DNA of 64,000 nucleotides from Desulfosporosinus sp. OT (GTDB lineage: Bacteria; Bacillota; Desulfitobacteriia; Desulfitobacteriales; Desulfitobacteriaceae), in contig NZ_AGAF01000263.1 of the NCBI RefSeq assembly GCF_000224515.1, positions 24,372 to 88,371 on the forward strand, given 5' to 3'. Under the pieces are notes generated by a model. The model was not told the DNA's origin, did not search any database, and was given only the letters and a program-made list of their open reading frames with translations. Position numbers and translations under genes: made by a program. Shown piece by piece: positions 8,457 to 17,599 of this stretch; within the stretch, counting starts at the first letter, position 1; every line of letters starts with the position of its first letter.

Positions 8457-10046
8457 CTAGACTCCATTATTTACGTAGCCTGTTTCTTCAATGAGACTCT
8501 GGCCTTCCTCAGATAAGACCCATTTAAGGAGGCGGCTGACATTATCCTTCTTATTCGATTTTAACGTAACAGCATAAACAGGAACTGTAAAGGGATAAGT
8601 TTTATTGCGCACGGTTTCAGGGGTTGGTTTAATACCATCAATCGCCAGATACTTAATCTGATTGTTTCGAATCATCTCGGTTGAGTAATACATAAAAGTA
8701 TATCCCAGCGCGTTCTTAGCATTTTTATAACTTGCGACCTCACTAATGATCTCACCCATACCTCCTGCATACGTTTCTTCTGTTTGTTCTATCATCGAGA
8801 TACCTTTCATCACTTTATTTTGCATTACCGTTTGACTCCCTGAGTTTTCAGGGCGTTGATAAGGCCGAATCTTATTCCATTGCCCACCAACTTCGTTCCA
8901 ACGGGTGATTTTTCCGGAGTAGATAGCTTGGATCTGTTTTATGGTTAGATTCTCCACTGGATTTTTAGAGTTTGTAAAAAAGACAAAGGCTTCACTCCCG
9001 ATTGGAGTTAAGACGAACTCATCCCCCCGGGCTTTAATCGCCTCAACTTGAGCTTTTGAAGGCTCAGCAACAAAAATAAGATCAGTCTCCCCCGCTATTA
9101 ACCGCTCGTAGGCCACGTTGGTTCTAGAACACTTCACTAAATCGAGCGGGAAATGCTCACTTGCTACAAAAGCAGTCGATACATCTTTCACATTGTTCTT
9201 TTTGTTGGCTAGATAGTATTCGCCCAATCCCTTATAGACAGCTTCAACAAACGACGCATAAACCGGATAGGCAGCTGTCGCACCGTCAAGACGTGGCATA
9301 GAATCGAGCTCTGTAAATTGTAAACTAGCAGGTTTCCCCAGCTTAGCGAGGCCGTTGTTATCCTTAAACGGAGCTTTATCCATCAGATCAAATTCCGTTA
9401 ACTCACTCCCGACCGTCGACTTTCCATAAAGTAGTTCCGTCATACCATTGTCAATCACAGTTCTCGTCGCTATACCAGAAAAGGTAATGACTGAAATACA
9501 TAGTAGGACCAAGGCCGCTTTGAAGTTTCTCGCTAGAGAACTACCTGATGCTAGCTTTGTGCTCCCATCATATAAAATAATCCCCCCCAGAAACCCCAAA
9601 TACCCCATGAGCTCAGCCACGGGGATGATGAAATGTAGTCCTGAAAAAGAAAGGCCTATGTCAAAAATAAAAAACATTGGGTTCTTAAATAGATACACTC
9701 CCCACCACCCGGAATTAAAATTTCCATCGGAGAGCACTAAAGCAAGAATTGCAAAGAACAGCGCATAAAGAATAGGTACCAAGGCCGGAAGATACCTATC
9801 CTTTGCCAAATCAGGCTTATTCTTAGATAGTCTCGCAAAACTATATCCGACTATACCACCCACAGTAAGTGAACCTAATAGGGCGATTAATAAAAGAATC
9901 AAATTTTCGGCATCCCTGCCGTGCTCATATAACCTTAGCCCATCAGTGATCGACGAAACAACGAAAAGCCCTATGGTCAGCAAGAAAGGAATCAGAATCA
10001 TCTGGGCTGCTAGAGAGTTTCCCAGATACTTTTTATGTAGTAACAT
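8457..10046 (-). CDS. PstS-like phosphate-binding domain fused to an N-terminal membrane domain
   Basis: 529 residues. The first 200 residues contain about five or six transmembrane segments; from about residue 235 onward the sequence reads as a PBP_like_2/PstS phosphate-binding domain, with LDGATAAYPVYASFVEAVY at its start, an internal YQRPENSGSQTVMQ that matches the phosphate-site loop (RPxxSGS), and a C-terminal LLKWVLSEEGQSLIEETGYV. No PstABC genes lie nearby, so it is more likely a membrane-tethered phosphate sensor or scavenger than a full transporter component. GGAGG lies 7 bases before the ATG. Apparently monocistronic. Confidence 0.75.
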   Translation of the reverse strand: MLLHKKYLGNSLAAQMILIPFLLTIGLFVVSSITDGLRLYEHGRDAENLILLLIALLGSLTVGGIVGYSFARLSKNKPDLAKDRYLPALVPILYALFFAILALVLSDGNFNSGWWGVYLFKNPMFFIFDIGLSFSGLHFIIPVAELMGYLGFLGGIILYDGSTKLASGSSLARNFKAALVLLCISVITFSGIATRTVIDNGMTELLYGKSTVGSELTEFDLMDKAPFKDNNGLAKLGKPASLQFTELDSMPRLDGATAAYPVYASFVEAVYKGLGEYYLANKKNNVKDVSTAFVASEHFPLDLVKCSRTNVAYERLIAGETDLIFVAEPSKAQVEAIKARGDEFVLTPIGSEAFVFFTNSKNPVENLTIKQIQAIYSGKITRWNEVGGQWNKIRPYQRPENSGSQTVMQNKVMKGISMIEQTEETYAGGMGEIISEVASYKNAKNALGYTFMYYSTEMIRNNQIKYLAIDGIKPTPETVRNKTYPFTVPVYAVTLKSNKKDNVSRLLKWVLSEEGQSLIEETGYVNNGV

Positions 10047-10163
10047 CTCTCAACCTCCTACTTTCTATCACCTATAGAATTCACACAATGCTCGATTTGT
10101 GTGGAGAATGCATGTCTCCTCGACTACTCAGCTTGTGAAAATTTCAATATATTCCTTGTGCCC

Positions 10164-10664
10164 TTAATCGTCTAAGTATGAATTAATCACTTTCCATGAG
10201 ATACTTCCGTTATTTATATCGTACCTTAATAGCATGCATCCTGAAATATGTCCATCTTCAAAACATGCGAATACCCACCTATTCGTTAGAACATATATGT
10301 TGTTGTCATCATAAAACCCCATTGCACCACCCAAAATGCCCTTATAGGGGATCAACTCGCTATGCATCTTGAGGTCTGCAACGATGTCTTTTAGCTGACC
10401 AGTGAATCCTTTACGCTGCAATTCCAGCATTGTTACTTGGTCATTATTGGCTAGTTTTAATTTCTCAATCTCGCTCTTCAATTCCGCTGCCTGAATAGCA
10501 TCATCTCTATGTTGTTGCAGTAGTTGAGTATTGTCGTTACATAAACTAGTTATCTTTTGCTCAGTGTTGCTTAACTTAGTTTGATATTGAAGAACAGTGA
10601 ATAAGAAGAAGGATAAAATTATCACTAATGACCCGATCCATATGACTCGGTCTTTATTCTTCAC
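10164..10664 (-). CDS. Single-pass membrane protein with coiled coil, unknown function
   Basis: About 166 residues: a short charged cytoplasmic start, one hydrophobic segment (IGSLVIILSFFLFTVLQY), a coiled coil of about 60 residues, then a soluble domain containing GFYDDNNIYVLTNRWVFACFEDG. The GTG at 10664 is preferred because AGGAAGGGA lies upstream at good distance; a longer reading from ATG 10736 adds 24 residues without a ribosome binding site. No family was recognised. The C-terminal domain is presumably extracytoplasmic. Confidence 0.6.
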   Translation of the reverse strand: MKNKDRVIWIGSLVIILSFFLFTVLQYQTKLSNTEQKITSLCNDNTQLLQQHRDDAIQAAELKSEIEKLKLANNDQVTMLELQRKGFTGQLKDIVADLKMHSELIPYKGILGGAMGFYDDNNIYVLTNRWVFACFEDGHISGCMLLRYDINNGSISWKVINSYLDD

Positions 10665-11054
10665 AACGTCATCCCTTCCTGGTGTACGATGAAGCAGATT
10701 ATGACGAAATCCTCCTGTACCATCGTATCGCAACACTAACCTGTATCAATTGAAATGGCACATATTCTTTTCTATATTCATGAATTCTGCATATTTTTGT
10801 TAAGTCCTTCCCATATCCCGCCAATAATTGTTCTATCTGCAATATTTATAATCGTTCTGTCATTTGACCCTTCGGAGCTCTAATCGATAAATAGATTAGA
10901 AAACAGCTCGTTATTTCATCATCCGCTCCCCTGCTCAAGGCAACTGAAAATTGGCTATAGCACAGCACAAAAGCAGCTAACTCGAAATGAGATAGCTACT
11001 TTTCTCGATGTTAATTATTCTTTTTCATCTTTTTTCTTAGAAGATAAACCAATT
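10665..11054. other. Intergenic region
   Basis: Between two minus-strand genes. The only clear element is the LysR-gene terminator at 10969-11003; the rest is AT-rich, with no coding sequence that I can support. Confidence 0.5.
10969..11003 (-). terminator. Intrinsic terminator of the LysR gene
   Basis: On the minus strand AAAAGTAGCTATCTC pairs with GAGTTAGCTGCTTTT across a 5-base loop with few mismatches, about 50 bases beyond the LysR stop codon. Confidence 0.7.
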
Positions 11055-11942
11055 TTATCTATTGGCATTTTCAAAATGCTCCAACACAAATTCCTTAAAA
11101 TGTTTCGCTGCTGGGGATACATAGCGCCCCTCCACCCAAGCCATTCCAATAATCCGTTGACATTGAGGTTCTGAAACATGGACTTGAGATATTCCCATCA
11201 TCTCAAAGGTTCTGATTTTCGGAATGAGGGCTATTCCGAGCTTGGCAGCAACCAGTCCCGCCACGGTTCCGACCTCTTCTCCCTCAAAGGTTACTTTTGG
11301 CGAAAACCCTGCCTCCTTAAAAATTCGATAAATAGTCTCTCCTAGAGACAGTTCAGTTTTAAAAGTTATAAACGGTTCTTCCGACAGTTCTTGGAGATTA
11401 ACAGTGCTTCGTTTGGCGTGTGGATGTTCCTTAGGTACAATAAGTATAATTTCTTCGGTCAACAATTGGATCCAATGGATATTTTCCCGAGAAAAAGGTT
11501 GAGAGCAAAAACAAAAATCGATTTCTCCTGCCTCAAGTTGATCCAAGATCTGATTCGTCACGTTTTGAGAGAGCATAAATCGTATGTCCGGGAAGTTTTT
11601 ACGAAATAAACCAAGTAAATCCGGCACAAGATTAGAGCCTTGGGAATGGATAAACCCCAAAGAAACACTTCCCTTTAGAGGATCTACTAAATCTTGAATT
11701 TCTTGTTGCCCGATCGTAATTTCCTGTATTGCGCGATTGACACGATTGAGAAAAATTTGGCCGTAAGTGTTGAGTGAAACTGTGCGTCCTTGCCTTTCAA
11801 ATAGAGGAACCCCTAATTCCTCTTCTAGCCTGGCAACCGAGCGACTAAGAGCCGGTTGGGAAATTGAAAGTGCTTCTGCCGCATTCGTAAAGTGCTGCAT
11901 CTGGGCTACTGTCTGGAAATATTGAAGCTGAGTCCATTCCAT
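11055..11942 (-). CDS. LysR-family transcriptional regulator, divergent to an MFS exporter
   Basis: 295-residue LysR-type regulator. The N-terminal winged helix contains LQYFQTVAQMQHFTNAAEAL and ISQPALSRSVARLEEELGVP (recognition helix), and the remainder is the LysR substrate-binding fold. The start at 11942 is favoured because GGAGAGG precedes it by 9 bases; a longer ATG at 11987 would add 15 residues lacking homology to LysR starts. It is divergent from an MFS exporter gene, the typical arrangement in which LysR controls its neighbour and itself from the shared 147-base intergenic region. The inducer is unknown. Confidence 0.88.
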   Translation of the reverse strand: MEWTQLQYFQTVAQMQHFTNAAEALSISQPALSRSVARLEEELGVPLFERQGRTVSLNTYGQIFLNRVNRAIQEITIGQQEIQDLVDPLKGSVSLGFIHSQGSNLVPDLLGLFRKNFPDIRFMLSQNVTNQILDQLEAGEIDFCFCSQPFSRENIHWIQLLTEEIILIVPKEHPHAKRSTVNLQELSEEPFITFKTELSLGETIYRIFKEAGFSPKVTFEGEEVGTVAGLVAAKLGIALIPKIRTFEMMGISQVHVSEPQCQRIIGMAWVEGRYVSPAAKHFKEFVLEHFENANR

Positions 11943-12001
11943 GAAAAATAACCTCTCCAGTTTCAGATTAAATTTTATATCCGTCATTCATATTACCTAC
12001 A

Positions 12002-12018
12002 TGCATTAGATTGATGCA
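12002..12018. promoter_or_regulatory. Candidate LysR operator
   Basis: TGCAT-N7-ATGCA, a perfect 5-bp inverted repeat midway between the divergent LysR and MFS start codons. Size and position match LysR-type recognition sites. Confidence 0.5.
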
Positions 12019-12089
12019 AATTATAAATTAGACGTTATAAGCTGTCAAGGTGTACGATATAAGAAAATCTAGTTTGGATGTGAAAGAGA

Positions 12090-13319
12090 ATGGCCTATAT
12101 CAAGAAAGGCACTAAAGCTTTTCGTAAAACGACCTTAGCTATGTTTTTTGGTGGCTTCAACACGTTTGCTATTATGTACAGTACACAACCTCTGTTGCCA
12201 GAGTTTTCGCGCGAGTTTCACATCTCCCCGGCTGTTGCGAGCTTATCCCTTTCCCTAACGACGATAGCACTTGCGATCAGTATGCTTTTCGTAGGTTCCT
12301 TGTCAGAAGTAAAGGGACGTAAGCCTCTGATGAACTTTTCTCTAATCTCAGCCTCTATACTAGCCATTCTCACCTCCTCTGTCCCTAATTATCATGTTCT
12401 TCTCCTATTCCGCATCCTTCAGGGAATCGTTTTAGCGGGTTTACCTGCAGTGGCCATGGCTTATCTCAGTGAAGAAATTGAACCAGCAGACTTAGGAGTC
12501 GCGATGGGTCTCTACGTCAGTGGGATCTCAGTTGGGGGTATGAGTGGTCGTATTATTATTGGGATGCTTACTGATTTCTTTAATTGGCGAGTAGCGCTCG
12601 GCACAGTTGGGGTTTTGAGTGTTTTGGCGAGCTTGCTCTTTTGGTACCTATTACCTCCATCAGAACATTTTCAACCCCGTCCGTTTGATATTGGAAAATT
12701 AACGAAATCAATGGTTAACCAACTGAAAGACCCTAGCTTGCTTTGCTTATATGGTATTGCTTTCTTTGTTTTGGGAAGTTTTGTTACCCTTTATAACTAT
12801 ATCGGCTATCAATTAATAGCTCCTCCTTATTCGCTTAGTCAAACGTTAGTTGGTTTTATTTTCGTAATATATATTGTAGGCACGTTTAGTTCCACTTGGA
12901 TGGGCCGCAGAGCTGATATGCACGGTCGAAACAAAATGCTCAAAATTGGCTTACTAATTATGGCCTTTGGTGCCTGTCTTACTTTAACCACTCTTATAGT
13001 AATTAAAATCCTTGGTATTGCCCTTTTTACCTTTGGCTTTTTTGGCAGTCATTCCATAGCGAGCAGTTGGGTTGGACGCCAGGCTATTCGCGATAAGGCG
13101 CAGGCGTCATCTCTTTATCTTTTTTTCTACTATGCAGGTTCGAGCTCGGGAGGAACAATTGGCGGAACCTTCTGGGAAACCCTTGGTTGGGGTGGCGTCA
13201 TCAGCATGATCTTAAGCTTCCTGCTCTGCGCTCTACTCTTATCCATCCGTCTGAACTTCATATCTCCCTTTAACCAGCATACTAAGACGACCCTCACCCT
13301 GCAGAAAGCAAACTGTTAA
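12090..13319 (+). CDS. MFS transporter, YnfM/Bcr-CflA-like exporter
   Basis: 409-residue major facilitator with about 12 hydrophobic segments. The loop 2-3 signature appears as GSLSEVKGRKPLM and its C-terminal counterpart as MGRRADMHGRNKMLK. The motif FRILQGIVLAGLPAVAMAYL resembles the antiporter motif C region of the YnfM-like exporter branch. This suggests proton-driven efflux of a small organic compound. It is divergent to a LysR gene that probably regulates it, and ends at a strong terminator. The ribosome binding site is weak (GAAAGAGA). Confidence 0.8.
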   Translation: MAYIKKGTKAFRKTTLAMFFGGFNTFAIMYSTQPLLPEFSREFHISPAVASLSLSLTTIALAISMLFVGSLSEVKGRKPLMNFSLISASILAILTSSVPNYHVLLLFRILQGIVLAGLPAVAMAYLSEEIEPADLGVAMGLYVSGISVGGMSGRIIIGMLTDFFNWRVALGTVGVLSVLASLLFWYLLPPSEHFQPRPFDIGKLTKSMVNQLKDPSLLCLYGIAFFVLGSFVTLYNYIGYQLIAPPYSLSQTLVGFIFVIYIVGTFSSTWMGRRADMHGRNKMLKIGLLIMAFGACLTLTTLIVIKILGIALFTFGFFGSHSIASSWVGRQAIRDKAQASSLYLFFYYAGSSSGGTIGGTFWETLGWGGVISMILSFLLCALLLSIRLNFISPFNQHTKTTLTLQKANC

Positions 13320-13401
13320 GGTCTGATTGCTATAAGGTCATAGGCAAAACTTGCCAATGACCTTATAGATAGGTCTCCTATTGTAAAGTTCTTTAATAAA
13401 G

Positions 13402-13435
13402 AAATCCCCACCTAGTCAAACAGGTGGGGATTTTG
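13402..13435 (+). terminator. Intrinsic terminator after the MFS gene
   Basis: AAATCCCCACCT pairs with AGGTGGGGATTT across an 8-base loop, followed by T residues. A second hairpin at about 13332-13363 (AAGGTCAT paired with ATGACCTT) lies between the stop codon and this terminator. Confidence 0.85.
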
Positions 13436-13513
13436 GGTTACATATTTCGTGGATTAACAACTCAAGGGGCTTTTCACGTTACTGAAGTTATCGAAGTTAC
13501 TGAAGCAAAGATC

Positions 13514-14008
13514 TTAATACTTGATGAATTTCGTTCCCGAGGTACCGCAAATAAAACATTTTTCGGGTACTACTTTCTCAATGTTTCCACAAACAGGACA
13601 AAGATAGTAGAATACTTCTTCCTCTTGTTCTAGATTTTCTAGTGCTTCTTTGTAAAGTCTAGCATGCACCTCTTCAGCCTTTAAGGCATATGTAAAGGTT
13701 CTTATGGCAGCTTTATTTCCCGCTTCTTCAGCTACTTTCAAAAATTCCGGATACATACTTTGATATTCATGGTTTTCTCCATTGACTGCATCGTTTAAGT
13801 TTTCAACTGTTGACATAATCTTACCTGCAACCTCGAAATGCTTAAGGGCATGAATAGTTTCAGCATCTGAAGCCGCTTTGAAAAGCTTCGCAGCATTCTT
13901 TTTACCATCTGCCTCCGCTTTTTTTGAGTAAGCAATATATTTTCGATTAGCCTGTGATTCTCCAGCAAAAGCTTCCATTAGATTCTCTAATGTTTTTTGG
14001 TTTTCCAT
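13514..14008 (-). CDS. Rubrerythrin
   Basis: 164-residue peroxide-scavenging non-haem iron protein. The N-terminal ferritin-like domain carries the diiron ligands in AFAGESQANRKYIAYSKKAE and in AEEVHARLYKEALEN; the C-terminal rubredoxin-like domain has two CxxC pairs (YLCPVCGN and EKCFICGT). It reduces H2O2 to water in the anaerobic cytoplasm using reduced rubredoxin or ferredoxin. GGGAGG lies 7 bases before the ATG at 14008, which is why I prefer it to the ATG at 14023. Single-gene unit; a palindrome CATTA-CGCA-TAATG at 14090-14103 lies in its upstream region and may be a regulator site. Confidence 0.93.
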   Translation of the reverse strand: MENQKTLENLMEAFAGESQANRKYIAYSKKAEADGKKNAAKLFKAASDAETIHALKHFEVAGKIMSTVENLNDAVNGENHEYQSMYPEFLKVAEEAGNKAAIRTFTYALKAEEVHARLYKEALENLEQEEEVFYYLCPVCGNIEKVVPEKCFICGTSGTKFIKY

Positions 14009-14581
14009 ACAGTTCCCTCCCATAATAATTTCTTGATCTAATCATTGTGCGACTCTAGTCCTCATCTGGTCGCAATTAGACTAGTTTTTCATTACGCATA
14101 ATGATTAATTGGCGTTGACAAATATAATATACCATAAAGAAACGTGATAGACTAATTAGTATTTAACTGTTGGTTGAATATACGATCAATATCGTCACTT
14201 CCTGTCAGAAACCGTTTTATACGGCCAGCGCATTATGCCAACAAGTGTTTTCAATAGAGAGTTCGAAGTTCATAGCACATTACACGTAAGATGACGGATT
14301 AATTCCGTCTCTTATTTTTGCCGGGACACTGGTTGCAACAATAACTATCGGTTCGAGAAGTATTTTAAAAAATGATTGCAGGATTTACCTAAATTGCAAA
14401 GAATAATAATGAAAAGAATGGTTCACGTCGTTTTTTGGAGTTTAGGCATAATAATTGGACTCAAGAGTCCAAGCAGAGCAACCGACCGACGGAGTCTTTT
14501 CAGCGATCAATATTTCGTTTGAATCGGCTCAAGCTGACGAAATGAAGTGGAGTTGCTGTGGTAGCTAGGGAGGCTATGTTC
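14009..14581. other. Intergenic region between divergent rubrerythrin and GGDEF/HD-GYP genes
   Basis: 573 bases without a supportable gene. It holds the palindrome at 14090-14103 and an AT-rich promoter-like patch around 14115-14130 (TTGACA and TATAAT are present but too close together to form one promoter). I looked for a c-di-GMP riboswitch upstream of the signalling gene and saw none of its conserved sequences. Confidence 0.5.
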
Positions 14582-17143
14582 ATGAAAAATGCAAGTTGGA
14601 AATATTTATTGTTCTGCATTCTAGGTTTGGCATTCTTGCTATCTACAACCCGAGTCTATGCAGCCCCTCCTGAAATAAAAACGATCAGCGTAGTTATGGA
14701 TGACAACTATCCTCCTTACTCTTTTCGCGATAGTCAGGGCAATTTACAAGGAATCACGATTGATCAATGGAAACTTTTTGAGCAAAAGACTGGGATAATA
14801 GTGAATATCACCGGGATGACTTGGAATAAAGCCTATGAGAGTATGTTACATGGCGAGTTTGATGTCATTGATACGATCTCCTATAATTCAAACAGAGCCC
14901 AGATCTATGATTTTTCAAAGCCCTATGCAACGATTGATGTTCCCATATTCTTTCAGAAAAATATTTCTGGGATTACTGATGTCGATTCTTTAAAGGGGTT
15001 TACAATAGCGGCTAAAAAAGGGGATAACTGTATCAATGTTCTTAAGGAACATGGCATTACCAATATCGAAGAATATGATTCAAGCGAAGCTGTGGTCCAG
15101 GCAGCTAAGGACCACAAGGCCGTGATATTTACGATGGGAAAACCCCCGGCCTTATACTATCTGTATAAAATGGGAATTCAAGATAATTTCAAGTATTCAA
15201 GTTCACCACTATACACTGGCCAATTTTATAGGGCCGTCAAAAAAGGTTATTCGGGGTATCTACCCACAATTAACAACGGCTTTGCGAAGATTTCAGAGAA
15301 TGAATATCAGGCCATAGATAAAAAGTGGTTTGGACTGACCAATATCCCCTTCTATGATGCTCCTCTATTCAGATTGATTATCATCTTTGGGGTCGCAGTT
15401 TTTCTGGTGGTATTGTTGCTGTTCCTCTGGAATAGAACACTTCAGCGAATGGTCAAACAAAAAACCAGCGAGCTTTTAAATGCTCTCAGCGCCAGGCAAA
15501 AAGTTGAAGCAGAAATTAGAGAGTTAAATGCTCAGCTGGAAAGCAGAGTCATCGAGAGAACAATGCAGCTGGAAGATCTCAATAGTGAGCTTGAAGAAAG
15601 CAATGCGATGCTTGAGGAAGAGATTGTCAAACGTGAGAAAGTTGAAGAAGACATTAGAAAATTGAATGAGGAGCTTGAAGATAAGATACAATTGCGTACG
15701 AGTGAGTTAGATACGCTCAATGCCGTATTAGAGCAACAAAATACTTTGTTAAGTGAATCACAAAAAGTAGCCCGTTTGGGTAGTTATGTAATGAATCTCT
15801 TAACGAAAGAATGGAAGTGTTCACCGGAACTGCATGAGATCTTTGGGATTGATGCAGCTTATCCTCACACGGTGGAAGGTTGGCTGGGAATTATTCATCC
15901 GGATTGGCGGGCCCAATTTTCTAGTTACCTTATGCAGGTGGAAGGTGCCCAGCAACGCTTCGATTATGAATATAAAATCGTCCGAATTCATGATGGAGAA
16001 GAACGCTGGGTACATGGGTTTGGAAAAATCGAGTTGGATCACTCAGTCAATGCGGTTCGTTTAATTGGTATGATCCAAGATGTGACCGATCGCAAGCTTA
16101 CTGAAGAAAAAATTATTTATTTAAGCTTCCATGATCGACTGACCGGTCTCTACAACCGACGCTATTTTGAAGAAGAGTTAAAAAGACTTGATGTCGAGAG
16201 GAATTATCCTTTGACCCTTGTCATGGCCGATGTCAACGGGCTTAAGCTAATTAATGATTCCTTTGGCCATGCCGTCGGTGATGAACTCCTAAAAAACGTT
16301 GCCAAAGTGCTGCGTAATGGCTGCCGGCGAGATGACATCATCGCCCGTCTTGGAGGAGATGAATTCGTCATTCTGTTGCCCCATACGGATGCTGCAGAAA
16401 CGGAGCAAATTCTCAAACGAATCAAGGCTTTAGCTACACAGGAAAAAGTGGGGTCAATTGAAATATCGATTTCCTTCGGCTATGAAATAAAGCGTTATGA
16501 AACAGAAAATATTCTTGATCTATTTAAAAAAGCTGAAGATTATATGTACAAGAGGAAACTTTTTGAAGGACCGAGTATGCGTGGCAAGACTATAAAAACG
16601 ATTATCCGAACCCTTCACGAAAAGAACAAACGAGAAGAGCAGCACTCTCATCGAGTTTCCACGCTCTGTCAAAGTATGGGGGAGGCCCTTGGTTTACCTG
16701 AAGGAGAAATTCAGGAACTAAAAAGCGTCGGCTTACTTCATGATATAGGCAAAATAGCAATCGACGAAAAAATACTCAATAAACCCGGCAAACTGACAAA
16801 TGAAGAGTGGGAAGAAATCAAACGTCATCCTGAAATCGGATATCGTATTCTGAGCACAGTCAATGGTATGGCAGAAATGGCCGAATACGTGTTAGCCCAT
16901 CATGAACGATGGGATGGTTCAGGCTATCCAAAGGGGTTAAAGGGTGAGGAACTGCCTCTTCAACCCAGGATTATTGCCATTGCCGATGCCTACGATGCGA
17001 TGACGAGTGTAAGAAGTTATCGGGGTGCTCTGCCTGATGAAGTAGCAATTGCAGAACTTCAGAAAAATGCCGGGATTCAGTTCGACCCAGAGTTGGTAAA
17101 ACTATTCATTAACAAGGTTGTTCAAAAACATCATGTTCAGTGA
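14582..17143 (+). CDS. Membrane receptor: SBP_bac_3, PAS, GGDEF and HD-GYP domains (c-di-GMP turnover)
   Basis: 853 residues. Domain order: signal peptide (to about residue 25), solute-binding domain of the SBP_bac_3 type (about 30-255; starts VVMDDNYPPYSF), membrane segment (about 260-283), coiled coil (290-390), PAS/PAC (about 396-510), GGDEF (about 530-665) and HD-GYP (about 680-853). The cyclase has an intact RLGGDEF A-site at about 590 and an RRDD I-site just before it. The phosphodiesterase has LLHDIGK and HHERWDGSGYP. Both c-di-GMP synthesis and hydrolysis therefore look possible, gated by an external amino-acid-like ligand. ATG 14582 has GGGAGG 8 bases upstream; a GTG at 14558 in the same frame is less likely. 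Monocistronic. Confidence 0.9.
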   Translation: MKNASWKYLLFCILGLAFLLSTTRVYAAPPEIKTISVVMDDNYPPYSFRDSQGNLQGITIDQWKLFEQKTGIIVNITGMTWNKAYESMLHGEFDVIDTISYNSNRAQIYDFSKPYATIDVPIFFQKNISGITDVDSLKGFTIAAKKGDNCINVLKEHGITNIEEYDSSEAVVQAAKDHKAVIFTMGKPPALYYLYKMGIQDNFKYSSSPLYTGQFYRAVKKGYSGYLPTINNGFAKISENEYQAIDKKWFGLTNIPFYDAPLFRLIIIFGVAVFLVVLLLFLWNRTLQRMVKQKTSELLNALSARQKVEAEIRELNAQLESRVIERTMQLEDLNSELEESNAMLEEEIVKREKVEEDIRKLNEELEDKIQLRTSELDTLNAVLEQQNTLLSESQKVARLGSYVMNLLTKEWKCSPELHEIFGIDAAYPHTVEGWLGIIHPDWRAQFSSYLMQVEGAQQRFDYEYKIVRIHDGEERWVHGFGKIELDHSVNAVRLIGMIQDVTDRKLTEEKIIYLSFHDRLTGLYNRRYFEEELKRLDVERNYPLTLVMADVNGLKLINDSFGHAVGDELLKNVAKVLRNGCRRDDIIARLGGDEFVILLPHTDAAETEQILKRIKALATQEKVGSIEISISFGYEIKRYETENILDLFKKAEDYMYKRKLFEGPSMRGKTIKTIIRTLHEKNKREEQHSHRVSTLCQSMGEALGLPEGEIQELKSVGLLHDIGKIAIDEKILNKPGKLTNEEWEEIKRHPEIGYRILSTVNGMAEMAEYVLAHHERWDGSGYPKGLKGEELPLQPRIIAIADAYDAMTSVRSYRGALPDEVAIAELQKNAGIQFDPELVKLFINKVVQKHHVQ

Positions 17144-17277
17144 ACTAATAAATAAACTGTTGAACTAACTGTTTAATTCAGAAACTCTTCGAATTGTGGA
17201 TACAAATAAACAGCACTTTTGTTTTCATAAGATTAATTCCCTCCTTTGAATTTCTGAGCTGGCCAGTTTCTTCATAC

Positions 17278-17580
17278 TTAACAACAGCCGCCGCCTCCGC
17301 TGCCACCTGAACAATCGCAGCTTGGTTCTGTTCCTGTCAGCCAGCCCATAATAATCGCGAAGGCACAACCCACCCCCGGCTTAACTTCTAGAGCATTAAA
17401 CGGACAGTTTTTGACGCAGGCACCGCATTCCATACAGCGATCTTTATCAGCAATGACGGATTTTCTATCTTCTATTAAGAATACATTATGCGGACAAACC
17501 TCGAGGCACCTGCCACAACCCGTACATTGATCTGACTTTAGTTTCAACGTAGCAACATCTTTCAAATATCGATTCGTCAT
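17278..17580 (-). CDS. hgcB: HgcB, ferredoxin partner of mercury methylation
   Basis: 100-residue 2[4Fe-4S] ferredoxin with cluster motifs CTGCGRCLEVCP (residues 19-30) and CMECGACVKNCP (49-60). Beyond the ferredoxin core it has the HgcB-specific features: a lone Cys72 in GVGCAF, and a Gly-rich tail ending in a vicinal Cys99-Cys100 pair, with two further Cys at 88 and 90. The terminal Cys pair is thought to bind and deliver Hg(II), and the clusters to reduce the HgcA corrinoid. It follows hgcA by 19 bases. ATG 17580 is chosen since AAGGAG is 9 bases upstream; the in-frame TTG at 17589 abuts it. Confidence 0.95.
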   Translation of the reverse strand: MTNRYLKDVATLKLKSDQCTGCGRCLEVCPHNVFLIEDRKSVIADKDRCMECGACVKNCPFNALEVKPGVGCAFAIIMGWLTGTEPSCDCSGGSGGGGCC

Positions 17581-17599
17581 CTTTAACAACTCCTTAGTG

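Noticed and set aside
10074-10163. Possible tRNA or riboswitch in the gap before the 166-residue membrane protein
   Set aside because: No cloverleaf or known aptamer consensus found.
14144-14581. Possible c-di-GMP riboswitch upstream of the GGDEF/HD-GYP gene
   Set aside because: The conserved aptamer sequences of both known c-di-GMP classes are absent.
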